Positions 1 to 8,418 of a stretch of DNA of 64,000 bases are shown here, in pieces. Numbering within the stretch: position 1 is the stretch's first letter; every line of letters starts with the position of its first letter. Location: assembly GCA_033721235.1 (NCBI GenBank), contig JAWWAY010000011.1, positions 1 to 64,000 on the forward strand, given 5' to 3'. Position numbers and translations under genes: made by a program. Origin of the DNA: UBA5078 sp033721235 (lineage in GTDB: Bacteria; Pseudomonadota; Gammaproteobacteria; Pseudomonadales; Pseudohongiellaceae). The notes beneath the pieces were generated by a model. The model saw nothing but the letters and a program-made list of their open reading frames with translations, was not told the origin of the DNA and ran no database searches.

Positions 1-1461
1 AGTGACTTCTATTGCCCCAGCCTCTCGGAACCACTGTTCCATCTTCTCTTGGGCAAACGCCGCAATACGTTTTTCGTTATCCTTAAATTCTGCCGTCACA
101 CGAATCACTGGCATGCCTAGTTTATCGGTCACAGTCGGGTCTAGATCCAAGTAGTTGCCTTCATAGGGCAGTGTCGTTTTTTGAATATAGGCAGTGTTGT
201 ATCGGTCGGCATTCTCGCTAATAAACGCTTTCCATTTAGCACCCCAACTTGGCGCTCGTCCATAGGTACTCATTCTGGCAGCAGCCATGGGCCTACGATC
301 CGTATGCACCCACAGGTTGCAGCCACCTATAAAGTCCACATCGCTGTGATCAAAATTATCGTCAGCCCATTCATCAATAGCGACACCTTGGGCCGGTAAT
401 CCGTACCAGTTTTTTAAGTCTTTTGGAAACAAAGCCGAAACCGGCGCGCCTTGATGATGACTAAAATAATGCTGCCCCACTTGACCGCTATTATTAGCCA
501 GGCCATTGGGAAACTCGGACGATTTAGACATTAAGAGTAAACGCGAATTCTCGTAGGTATGGCTAGCCAGCAGCACGACATCAGCTGGCTGAAAGAAAGT
601 TTCACTGCCTTTAATATAATTCACTCCACTCACTTTCCCATCACCATTCGTGACGATTTCCATGACTCGAGCGTGAGTCACAACATCTAATAGTCCAGAC
701 TTCATTGCTTCTGGAATAGTCGTGACAGCAGTAGAACTCTTGGCATTAACGTGGCAACCACCACGATTGCAATAACCGTGGTACATGCAGCCAGGTCGCT
801 GGCCATACACTTCTGAATTGATCGCGGCAGGCCCTTGAAAAGGATTCCAACCTAATCGCCTAGCCGCACTGCCCATCATGTCTGTAAACTCAGACGAGCG
901 TAGCGGCCCCATTGGATAATCTCGAGAGCGCGCGCCCTCGAAAATATTACCGTCATTATTTATTTTCCCAGCAATATTACCCGCCACACCGGATACACCC
1001 AATGCGTATTCCACTCTATCGTAAAAAGGCTCTAAGTCCTCATAACTTATGGGCCAATCCTCAACTGTTGAATTACGCGGAATTCTGTGGGCGCCATAAC
1101 GCTGAGTAGTTGCGCTAACGGTCTTGAAGTCCCAGGGGTTTAGGCGCCAACTTTGCGCCCAGTAGTGCAATGATGTGCCACCCACCGCGTTCATCATGGG
1201 ATGACCGCTTCCTTGGGTAGCGGTTTGATCTTGGCGAGCACGGGTAGTAGGTATTTCTTGATTGGCTTTTTGAACTGACTGAGGCCAGTCACGAACATTA
1301 TTTCGTAACTCATCTGGTGCAAAGTCTTGGTTACTTAACCAGCTCCCCGCCTCCAAGCCGATAACATTCAGGCCCGCACTAACCAGCGGCAAGACAGCCA
1401 CGCCACCAACGGCACCGAGACCAATCACTACAACATCAGTCTTCGCTAACTCCTTCGCCAT
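1..1461 (-). CDS. GMC-family oxidoreductase, FAD-binding subunit (C-terminus beyond window)
   Basis: Reading the minus strand from ATG at 1461 gives an uninterrupted frame of 487 codons that runs off the left edge. The N-terminus has a dinucleotide-binding motif (G14-x-G16-x-x-G19) in a VVVIGLGAVGG context, followed by the GMC-typical MMNAVGGTSLHYWAQ stretch. GMC flavoproteins of the gluconate/sorbitol dehydrogenase type oxidise sugars or alcohols in the periplasm and pass electrons to a cytochrome c subunit. Here the start overlaps the stop of the small subunit gene by one base (TAATG), so the two are translationally coupled. The C-terminal part with the catalytic histidine, and any cytochrome subunit gene, would lie outside the window. 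The substrate cannot be told from the sequence. Confidence 0.9.
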   Translation of the reverse strand, partial: MAKELAKTDVVVIGLGAVGGVAVLPLVSAGLNVIGLEAGSWLSNQDFAPDELRNNVRDWPQSVQKANQEIPTTRARQDQTATQGSGHPMMNAVGGTSLHYWAQSWRLNPWDFKTVSATTQRYGAHRIPRNSTVEDWPISYEDLEPFYDRVEYALGVSGVAGNIAGKINNDGNIFEGARSRDYPMGPLRSSEFTDMMGSAARRLGWNPFQGPAAINSEVYGQRPGCMYHGYCNRGGCHVNAKSSTAVTTIPEAMKSGLLDVVTHARVMEIVTNGDGKVSGVNYIKGSETFFQPADVVLLASHTYENSRLLLMSKSSEFPNGLANNSGQVGQHYFSHHQGAPVSALFPKDLKNWYGLPAQGVAIDEWADDNFDHSDVDFIGGCNLWVHTDRRPMAAARMSTYGRAPSWGAKWKAFISENADRYNTAYIQKTTLPYEGNYLDLDPTVTDKLGMPVIRVTAEFKDNEKRIAAFAQEKMEQWFREAGAIEVT

Positions 1462-2189
1462 TATTGCTGCCCTCCATTGCTTGAGCGCGATTGGCGCTGC
1501 TTGGTAAAGGCTAAATCGTAAGCCGACACCCTGCTAGGACTTAGCTCATCTCCTTGACTTACGTCAGTGGACGAAGCGCCCATACGAACGCCAGGATAAG
1601 CAAGCATATCCCAACCAATGAAGTCACGGTTACCGCCATAGTACGGATCACTAAACGTGCCCTCGATGGTGTGGTTTCGCACCATAGCAAAGAAGCTAGT
1701 GCCAGAGCCTAAAAAGCCTTGAACCTTGCCATCCTCTACCTCGTGAAGAATAGCGTCCTTTTGCTCATCGCTTAGCCTGGCAAAGATATTGCCGTGTTTA
1801 GACTGGGCATACTCATCTATTGCTAAGAGTCCCACTACGTAGGCCTCTTTTGAGTCACTGCGAAACCCAGCCAACGATCGATCAATATAGTGCACAGCCC
1901 GCGCTTCAGAGGCGCCCGGCCCGTTTTCATCGGCGGGGAGAATACGATCTACTACCGCATCTAGCGCTTCGCTCTGAGCGAAGGTGAGCGCTTCGAAAGC
2001 TTCACGTACAGGTATTTGATTAGGTCGATCCGTGCCGCTATTGTCGGCGGCAAGGGCTGAATGGACACCAGCCCCCCCTAAGGCGGCAGCGCCCATGAGG
2101 CCGGCGCCCTTCAATAGGCTTCGACGGGAAGAATTGATAAATTCGTCCTCATTTTGAGGACCACTACTGTTTTTATTATTGTTCGCCAT
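1461..2189 (-). CDS. Gluconate 2-dehydrogenase subunit 3 family protein (Tat-exported small subunit)
   Basis: The 242-residue protein begins with a twin-arginine signal (S21-R-R-S-L-L-K27) followed by an Ala/Gly-rich hydrophobic stretch ending near ALA. The rest resembles the small subunit of membrane-bound gluconate 2-dehydrogenases, with an FxxLTFAQSEALDAVVDRILP segment after the signal. Such subunits carry no cofactor and accompany a GMC flavoprotein across the inner membrane by the Tat route. The downstream GMC gene starts inside its stop codon, which supports one complex. A GGGGGA Shine-Dalgarno lies just upstream of ATG 2189. Confidence 0.88.
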   Translation of the reverse strand: MANNNKNSSGPQNEDEFINSSRRSLLKGAGLMGAAALGGAGVHSALAADNSGTDRPNQIPVREAFEALTFAQSEALDAVVDRILPADENGPGASEARAVHYIDRSLAGFRSDSKEAYVVGLLAIDEYAQSKHGNIFARLSDEQKDAILHEVEDGKVQGFLGSGTSFFAMVRNHTIEGTFSDPYYGGNRDFIGWDMLAYPGVRMGASSTDVSQGDELSPSRVSAYDLAFTKQRQSRSSNGGQQ

Positions 2190-2308
2190 TGTATCCCCCA
2201 GCGACTATGTGGTGTCGCTGAGCGTAGCAAAGTCTCTACTAGCCTGTATAGCAAAAGGCTTCAGTCAGCCTAATTACCCGACGAATAGCCCAACAAAGGA
2301 CACTGAGT

Positions 2309-2497
2309 CTAAGGTCGAGCTTCTACACACACATCGCCCCACAGTATGTAGCTCGTCTCATCCCCAGAGCTATCCTGCGGATATTCGCTGGTAAGAGGAT
2401 CTAGTTTCGTACTGCCCGAAGGCGCACTACTATTACCCAATGCGACTTCACAGTATTGCTTTTCAGGCCTGAGCGCCCCTATTGGTAATTCCTTCAT
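2309..2497 (-). CDS. Possible small protein, unknown
   Basis: A 62-codon frame starts at ATG 2497, with GGAG ten bases upstream, and precedes the dehydrogenase small subunit on the same strand. It has a CEVALGNSS segment and a Ser/Asp-rich middle, no signal peptide and no recognisable domain. The frame also extends upstream to a start at 2563, but that extension lacks a ribosome site. It could be a real short gene or chance; no function is proposed. Confidence 0.3.
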   Translation of the reverse strand: MKELPIGALRPEKQYCEVALGNSSAPSGSTKLDPLTSEYPQDSSGDETSYILWGDVCVEARP

Positions 2498-2676
2498 CGC
2501 TATGCCACTCCTCAATACAGATTGATGAGCCTGTACTATGCAGGAAAAATATGGCAATGACATGAACAGATCAGGGCAAATTCCGAGTATGAACAGAGCA
2601 AATGCTGACGCAAGAACCGGAACCTCGGTTTGCTAGGTTTGCAAGATCTAAATAGGCTCGGATGACACAGCTGTTC

Positions 2677-5031
2677 TTAGGAGATATGAAAGCCGTTGCG
2701 ACCAGAGCGTTTCACCTTATAAAGGGCCTCGTCTGCTTTGCGCAGCAGGGCTTCATGGGAGTCGCCACTATCGGGGCTAAAGATCGCTACCCCAATGCTC
2801 AAGGTAATAGGAATTTCAATATTATTAATATGCAGAGGCTGCTCCAAGGCACTTAACATAGCCTTTGCTAAACGCTCGGACTCCTCAGGCTTATTCAACT
2901 CAGACATCAGCACGACGAATTCATCCCCTCCTTGCCTTGCCAGTGTATCGGATACGCGTATGCAACTGCGCAGCCGCGAGGCCACCTCTACCAAGACGTC
3001 ATCCCCGATATCATGTCCATGGGTATCGTTGATACTCTTGAAATGATCAATATCTACAAACATAACGCCCATTAAGCGTTTATGCCTTCGGCTTTGGGCT
3101 AAGTTATGAATGAATCTATCGTAGAGCAAACGACGGTTCGGTAGCCCGGTTAGATCATCGTGGGTGGCTTGATGTTCAACAAGATTCTGTAGCTGTCGCC
3201 GTTCCGTGATGTCCTCAATTTGATAGACAAAATGAATAGGCTCATCCCTCAGGTCTCGCACTAAAGAGACGCTCAACAGAACATAAATCAGTTCACCATC
3301 GCTACGAAAATAGCGTTTTTCCATGTGGAAATGGTCGATGTCTGCGTCCAATAGCTGTCTGACTTGTGTCTCGTCCGCATGCAAATCCGCGGGGTGAGTA
3401 ATGTCTTTAAACGTTTTTTGCAGCAGGTCATTGGGGGCATAACCGAGCATATCGGCCAACGCCTTATTGACCTGGAGCCAATTGCCCTCCAAGTCCACCA
3501 AGGCCATACCGATAGCCGCTGTTTCAAATGCTCCCCTAAAACGCCTATCGCTCTCGACAAGAGCTAACTCCACGCGTTTCTGCTTTTCAATATCGGCTAT
3601 GGTGCCAATGGTTCTCAATGCCCGTCCATCGTCATCCCAACGCACAACAGCACCGCGCGATAACACCCATTTATATTCACCCGAAGCCGTTTTTAATCGC
3701 ACTTCGTGATTGAGAGTCGTTGCGCGCCCCTGAGTACAAGCATCAGTGTCCGCTTTTACCCGCGCAAGATCATCAGGGTGGACTATTTTGCTCCAGTCCT
3801 GCAGTGTCGGCGGATAGTCGTCCTCTTTATAACCTAAAATGGCAAGCCAACGCTGAGAATAACTAATCTCATTTTTCTTATTGTCCCAGTCCCAAACACC
3901 ATCTCCGGCACCGGCAAGAGCAGACTTCCACCTGAACTCGGTTTCACTGATCTCTTTGGTCATTCGCGCGGCCTCGCGCAATGCCTGATTTCGGCTAGCC
4001 GCCAATAACCACACCAGAGCGGCAAACAAGAAGCTAAGAGAGGTCCCTATGACCAGGACTCTCATTGGTTCTTCACCACTGGCTACTGCGAAACTATCGT
4101 TGCTATTGTTGACTATAGTCCACTGGCGCCCGGCAATATCCACTACCATGCGACGAGAAAAAGCGGGCGCTTTTTTGCGCTCATTAAGGGGGGTTGAGCT
4201 ATAAAGAAGCGACTCTGGCGAGGTGCTATCGCCATCGTAGACAAAAACATCTACCCCCTCCAAACTCTCTAAAACAACTTGGGCCAATAGCGCAGACATA
4301 TCGAATGGAGCGATGACCCAGCCATAAAGCTGATTATCATCAGCAGCTGCGCCTTCTAGCTCGTGCACATAAACGGGCAAGAACAATAAAGTACTAATAA
4401 TCACATCTTCGAATACAGTTGGCGCCAAGGTGATTTTACCACTTAAGCTAGCCTCGCCAGTTCGCCATGCCCTATCCAATGCCTCCCGGCGCACTGACTG
4501 TGAATACATATCATAGCCAACAATGCGACGCGAATTCTCTCCCAAGGGATCAACATAAAATACTGGTGCGTAAACATCCCTTGCGCCCTCTGGCCAGATA
4601 GAGAACGCTTCAATGCCTTCCTGCTGCGCTATTGCGTAGTAATGGGCTTCATTGCTCGCATCTACCTTGGGGGCGAAAGCCAAGCCTAGAGCGCCAGGGT
4701 AATGGTCCTGCATCTGGAGGGCATCGTGGTAGCGGGTAAACTCTTCTCTTTTGACGAAACTCGATGACACAAATAGGCCTTTTAAGCCACGCAGCACTTG
4801 CTCGTAGCTTTTCATTCTCGCCTCAATGAGTAGTTCGATCTCCTCGCTTTGCAAAACAAAACGTTGATTAGAGGCCATCTCAGTTCGCCTGCTTGCGCTA
4901 GTCCAAAGCAAAGCAGTGAGCATCATCGTTGCCACCAAGACAATCAATGATAATTGCCAAATATTCTCTTTCGGCATTTGGCGAAATTTTAGAGTAGTTT
5001 TTCTCGGCAAAGCGCCTTCCTCGCCCGTCAA
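2677..5031 (-). CDS. Membrane diguanylate cyclase, CHASE-PAS-PAS-GGDEF
   Basis: The 784-residue protein has a first membrane segment at about 26-44, a periplasmic CHASE sensor domain (GYDMYSQSVRREALDRA, LPVYVHE), a second membrane segment near 325-346, two PAS domains (the first PAS_3-like with HPDDLARVK, the second starting FRGAFETAAIGMALVD) and a C-terminal GGDEF domain. The GGDEF motif is intact at 701-705 and the product-inhibition I-site RVSD sits at 692-695, exactly five residues before it. The enzyme should therefore make c-di-GMP from two GTP under feedback control. The annotated start is TTG; an ATG at 4977 (residue 19) is an alternative, and neither has a strong ribosome site. The gene is divergent from the glucosylglycerate operon. 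The ligand of the CHASE domain is unknown. Confidence 0.93.
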   Translation of the reverse strand: MTGEEGALPRKTTLKFRQMPKENIWQLSLIVLVATMMLTALLWTSASRRTEMASNQRFVLQSEEIELLIEARMKSYEQVLRGLKGLFVSSSFVKREEFTRYHDALQMQDHYPGALGLAFAPKVDASNEAHYYAIAQQEGIEAFSIWPEGARDVYAPVFYVDPLGENSRRIVGYDMYSQSVRREALDRAWRTGEASLSGKITLAPTVFEDVIISTLLFLPVYVHELEGAAADDNQLYGWVIAPFDMSALLAQVVLESLEGVDVFVYDGDSTSPESLLYSSTPLNERKKAPAFSRRMVVDIAGRQWTIVNNSNDSFAVASGEEPMRVLVIGTSLSFLFAALVWLLAASRNQALREAARMTKEISETEFRWKSALAGAGDGVWDWDNKKNEISYSQRWLAILGYKEDDYPPTLQDWSKIVHPDDLARVKADTDACTQGRATTLNHEVRLKTASGEYKWVLSRGAVVRWDDDGRALRTIGTIADIEKQKRVELALVESDRRFRGAFETAAIGMALVDLEGNWLQVNKALADMLGYAPNDLLQKTFKDITHPADLHADETQVRQLLDADIDHFHMEKRYFRSDGELIYVLLSVSLVRDLRDEPIHFVYQIEDITERRQLQNLVEHQATHDDLTGLPNRRLLYDRFIHNLAQSRRHKRLMGVMFVDIDHFKSINDTHGHDIGDDVLVEVASRLRSCIRVSDTLARQGGDEFVVLMSELNKPEESERLAKAMLSALEQPLHINNIEIPITLSIGVAIFSPDSGDSHEALLRKADEALYKVKRSGRNGFHIS

Positions 5032-5333
5032 ATTTTAGGGTTTAAAAATTTAAGATGGATTGCGGGCTAACGTAGCTCCAACACCTAATATCCGCCATTA
5101 TACGGTTTTCTTTAGCCTTTTATTGCAGCAGTTCACATTAACAACGACATTTTTACCAAAAACCTTCACTGTGGAGTGGACCGCAAGCGATTTGAGTAAA
5201 CAGAGATTAGTCGCGCTTTGGAACCCCCAGTTTCAGATCCAAAGACATACGAGCATGATAGGGTATGAAACTTGCTACACATCTACTGCAAACAACAACG
5301 ACGATAGAACTGGCGGCAGCAAAGACGATAAAC
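5032..5333. other. Divergent intergenic region, no gene supported
   Basis: This stretch separates the diguanylate cyclase (leftward) from the glycerate kinase (rightward) and must hold both promoters. I could not assign a convincing -35/-10 pair. Overlapping frames here start late and lack protein-like composition. Confidence 0.5.
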
Positions 5334-6293
5334 ATGAGCATTACACTAGAGCAGAGCATCAAGGAATTTATCGAGCAAGAAAAGCTCCCCTCCTCATTTA
5401 GAGCAACTGCTCAACAGCATTACCTGCCTCTTGCACAGCACGTGCTAGCCCAACAAGCCCTCAAGGAATCAAATTACATTGTTGGCATCAATGGCGCTCA
5501 AGGCACTGGAAAATCAACTCTTTCCCTTTTCCTACAGCGTGTGCTCAGCGGCGCTGGGCTGCGCGTTGTCACCATTTCCATCGATGACTTGTACTTAACG
5601 CGATCCGAGCGCGAAGCACTCGCCCAAAACGTACACCCACTATTGAAAACACGAGGGGTACCGGGCACTCACGACATCGCAATGGGGACACGCCTATTGG
5701 AGCAGCTAATGGCGGCTGATGAGGATACTCTCATCCAGATTCCACGCTTCAATAAGGCAGAGGACGATCGCTACCCGCAGGAGCAGTGGTCAAGCCACGA
5801 GGGCCGAGCAGATATTATTATCCTAGAGGGCTGGTGTGTTGGGGCTAAACCCTGCGACCTTAGCGGCGATCCTATCAATGCGCTGGAACGACTCGCCGAT
5901 AGCGAGGGCAACTGGCGCGCCTATATCCAAACGCAACTTAACGGTGAGTATCAGCGCTTCTTCGACCACCTAGACATGCTAGTAATGCTCAAAGCGCCGT
6001 CCATGGAGTGCATAATTCAATGGCGCACTCTACAGGAGCACAAACTAGCGCAAAAACTGCGCATAACTTCCGAGCAAGAGGAAGTGCTCGATAACTCGCG
6101 CCCTACAGACGCACCAAATAAGGGCATAATGGGAGACAAGGAGTTGCTTTGGTTCATAATGCACTACGAGCGCCTTACTAGAATCATGTTGGCCACACTG
6201 CCTAGCAGTGCCGATGTACTGATGGAAATAGACTCACAACACAATATCACCAGTACACAATTTACCGATAAAACCAAAGAGGCGGCTTCTTGA
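5334..6293 (+). CDS. P-loop kinase, probable D-glycerate 3-kinase
   Basis: A 319-residue protein from ATG 5334 (MSITLEQS). It has a Walker A loop at about 51-61 (GINGAQGTGKST), a following ISIDDLYLTRSERE segment, HPLLKTRGVPGTHD and an ILEGWCVGAKP strand. These are features of the plant-type glycerate kinase/uridine-kinase-like family. D-glycerate 3-kinase makes 3-phosphoglycerate from ATP and D-glycerate. The family call fits the operon: the phosphorylase at 8419 would release D-glycerate and the synthase at 7183 uses 3-phosphoglycerate. The frame is open further upstream to ATG 5265, which has an AGGGT near it, so 23 more residues are possible. I prefer 5334 because the protein from there begins like family members. 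It overlaps the next gene by four bases. Confidence 0.85.
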   Translation: MSITLEQSIKEFIEQEKLPSSFRATAQQHYLPLAQHVLAQQALKESNYIVGINGAQGTGKSTLSLFLQRVLSGAGLRVVTISIDDLYLTRSEREALAQNVHPLLKTRGVPGTHDIAMGTRLLEQLMAADEDTLIQIPRFNKAEDDRYPQEQWSSHEGRADIIILEGWCVGAKPCDLSGDPINALERLADSEGNWRAYIQTQLNGEYQRFFDHLDMLVMLKAPSMECIIQWRTLQEHKLAQKLRITSEQEEVLDNSRPTDAPNKGIMGDKELLWFIMHYERLTRIMLATLPSSADVLMEIDSQHNITSTQFTDKTKEAAS

Positions 6294-7180
6294 ACACGCA
6301 AATAATCGTCTTCAGCGACTTGGACGCTACGCTTCTCAATAGAGAAGACTATTCTTTCGAGCCCGCTCTGCCAGCGCTAGATTTGCTGCAAAAAAACAAT
6401 ATTCCTCTGATCCTCAACTCTAGCAAAACTATTGCGGAAATTAGTGAACTAAGAAGCAGGCTGAATAATACTCATCCCTTTGTTGTCGAAAACGGAGCCG
6501 CAGTCCTAGTGCCAGTAGGGTATTTTTCAGAGCTCAAAGACCAAGAAACAATAAGTATCGAAGGAGATGACTGCAACTACTGCGTCATCCGCTTCGGCGA
6601 CAGCTACGAACACATTCTGCAAGCCCTAAACAAAGCACGACAGGCGGGCTTTGTTTTTACTGGCTTTAATCAGTGGAGCGCTGATGAATTGGCACAAGTG
6701 ACGAGCCTAGATAGCGCCAGCGCCTCCCGAGCGAAACAGCGCCTAGGTTCCGAACCACTTCTATTGGAAGGCGACACAAGCCCCTTTAATAATTTCTTAA
6801 ACTCTCTCGGTCTGCGCACTGTGCAAGGCGGTCGCTTTCTCCACGTCATGGGCCAATACGATAAAGCTGATGGAGTAAAGTGGTTACTCAAAGCCTATCG
6901 AAAAAAATACCAGAGCGCCCAAGTAAAAGCGATAGCCTTGGGCGACAGCCATAACGACGTAGGTATGCTCAATTGTGCAGACTATCCTGTGGTAATCAAG
7001 AGCCCCCATAGCCACGCAATAAAGCTCAATAACACTGATCGAGTTAGATTCAGCCAGTCATTAGGACCAGCCGGATGGAACGAGGTGATGCTCGATCTGG
7101 TTCCGAAGCTACTTAGCCACTCAGAAAATAATAACGCAGCAGTACCCAATAAATTTTCAACGCAAAACCAAGGAGTTTAG
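6290..7180 (+). CDS. gpgP: Glucosyl/mannosyl-3-phosphoglycerate phosphatase, HAD superfamily
   Basis: A 296-residue HAD phosphatase of the MpgP/YedP subfamily. Motif I is DLDATLL near the N-terminus (nucleophile and acid/base Asp), motif II is LNSSKT, and the metal-binding motif IV is GDSHNDVGML in the C-terminal third. HPFVVENGAAVLVP is typical of MpgP. It removes phosphate from glucosyl-3-phosphoglycerate to give glucosylglycerate; the sugar is inferred from the neighbouring GpgS. The start is TTG, overlapping the kinase stop as TTGA, with AGAGGCGG as ribosome site. It ends two bases before gpgS, and its last codons carry the AGGAG of that gene. Confidence 0.88.
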   Translation: MNTQIIVFSDLDATLLNREDYSFEPALPALDLLQKNNIPLILNSSKTIAEISELRSRLNNTHPFVVENGAAVLVPVGYFSELKDQETISIEGDDCNYCVIRFGDSYEHILQALNKARQAGFVFTGFNQWSADELAQVTSLDSASASRAKQRLGSEPLLLEGDTSPFNNFLNSLGLRTVQGGRFLHVMGQYDKADGVKWLLKAYRKKYQSAQVKAIALGDSHNDVGMLNCADYPVVIKSPHSHAIKLNNTDRVRFSQSLGPAGWNEVMLDLVPKLLSHSENNNAAVPNKFSTQNQGV

Positions 7181-7182
7181 AG

Positions 7183-8406
7183 ATGGGAGATTTTCATCAA
7201 AACGGCGTAATTACAACCCTGCACAACCTGTCCAACCAGTCGCAGGAACAACGAGAGGCCGAACTGATGCGCTTCAAAAACTCTCGTCCCATGTCTCTCG
7301 TTCTCCCCTCCCTATATTCAGAATTACAAACGGACGCTCTAGCGGGAATTGTCAGCGAGTTGAAGACAGTTCCGTATCTCAATGAAATAGTGGTAGGGCT
7401 CGATAGAGCAAGTCAAAGCGAGTACGAACATGCTCTTCAATACTTCTCAGAGTTGGGACAGTATCACCGCGTCCTATGGAACGAAGGCCCGCGGTTGCAA
7501 GCCATCGACAAGACTCTAGAGAAGCACGGCCTAGCCCCTAAGGAATTAGGCAAAGGCCGCAATGTTTGGTATTGCTTAGGCTATGTATTAGCATCGGGAC
7601 GCTCCGAGTCAGTCGCACTTCACGATTGTGATATCAAAACCTATGAGAAGGACTTGCTTGCCAAGCTAATCTATCCAGTGGCCAACCCGAACTTTAATTA
7701 TGAATTCTGCAAAGGCTATTATGCCCGCGTGGCCGATGGCAAAATGAATGGCCGAGTAACACGGCTACTCGTGACCCCCCTTCTACGAGCACTCAAGAAA
7801 GTCTGCGGCTATAGCGAGTTTCTGGAATTTCTCGATAGCTTTCGATACCCACTCGCGGGTGAGTTTTCGTTCCGCCTTGACGTCATCAGCGATATTAGAA
7901 TCCCCAGCGACTGGGGCTTAGAGGTTGGCGTACTCTCTGAGATGAAACGCAACTACTCGACTAATCGAATTTGCCAAGTCGATATCGCGGACATCTATGA
8001 TCATAAGCATCAAGATGTTTCTGCAGAAGACGCCACTAAGGGCCTGTCCAAAATGAGCATCGACATCGCCAAAGCCATCTTTCGCAAACTCGCAACTAAT
8101 GGCGAAATTTTTTCTAATGAAAAATTTCGTACCATCAAGGCCACCTATTATCGAATTGCATTAGATTTTATCGAGACCTATGCGAATGATGCGTCAATCA
8201 ACGGCCTGAAATTTGATCGGCATGCCGAAGAGCGCACGGTAGAGCTGTTCGCCCGCAATGTCATGGAGGCTGGTTCATTCTTTTTAGATAATCCAATGGA
8301 TACTCCCTTCATCCCTAGCTGGAGCAGGGTCATCAGCGCCATTCCAGATATCGGAGAGCAACTGGTAGAGGCCGTAGAGGCTGACCACAAACAATACTTT
8401 AAATAG
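7183..8406 (+). CDS. gpgS: Glucosyl-3-phosphoglycerate synthase, GT81
   Basis: A 407-residue retaining glycosyltransferase of family GT81. Visible landmarks are the PSLYSELQ start of the nucleotide-binding fold, LGKGRNVWYCLGYVLASG, the metal-binding D-x-D in ALHDCDIKTYE, and the YPLAGEFSFR and GLEVGVLSEM segments of GpgS proteins. GpgS transfers glucose from NDP-glucose to D-3-phosphoglycerate; gpgP then dephosphorylates the product. AGGAG lies about a dozen bases before ATG. It sits tightly between the phosphatase and the phosphorylase. The product is a compatible solute used under salt or nitrogen stress in other bacteria. Mannosyl-3-phosphoglycerate synthase is a less likely alternative because MPGS proteins belong to GT55. 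Confidence 0.92.
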   Translation: MGDFHQNGVITTLHNLSNQSQEQREAELMRFKNSRPMSLVLPSLYSELQTDALAGIVSELKTVPYLNEIVVGLDRASQSEYEHALQYFSELGQYHRVLWNEGPRLQAIDKTLEKHGLAPKELGKGRNVWYCLGYVLASGRSESVALHDCDIKTYEKDLLAKLIYPVANPNFNYEFCKGYYARVADGKMNGRVTRLLVTPLLRALKKVCGYSEFLEFLDSFRYPLAGEFSFRLDVISDIRIPSDWGLEVGVLSEMKRNYSTNRICQVDIADIYDHKHQDVSAEDATKGLSKMSIDIAKAIFRKLATNGEIFSNEKFRTIKATYYRIALDFIETYANDASINGLKFDRHAEERTVELFARNVMEAGSFFLDNPMDTPFIPSWSRVISAIPDIGEQLVEAVEADHKQYFK

Positions 8407-8418
8407 TGAGGAAGGCTC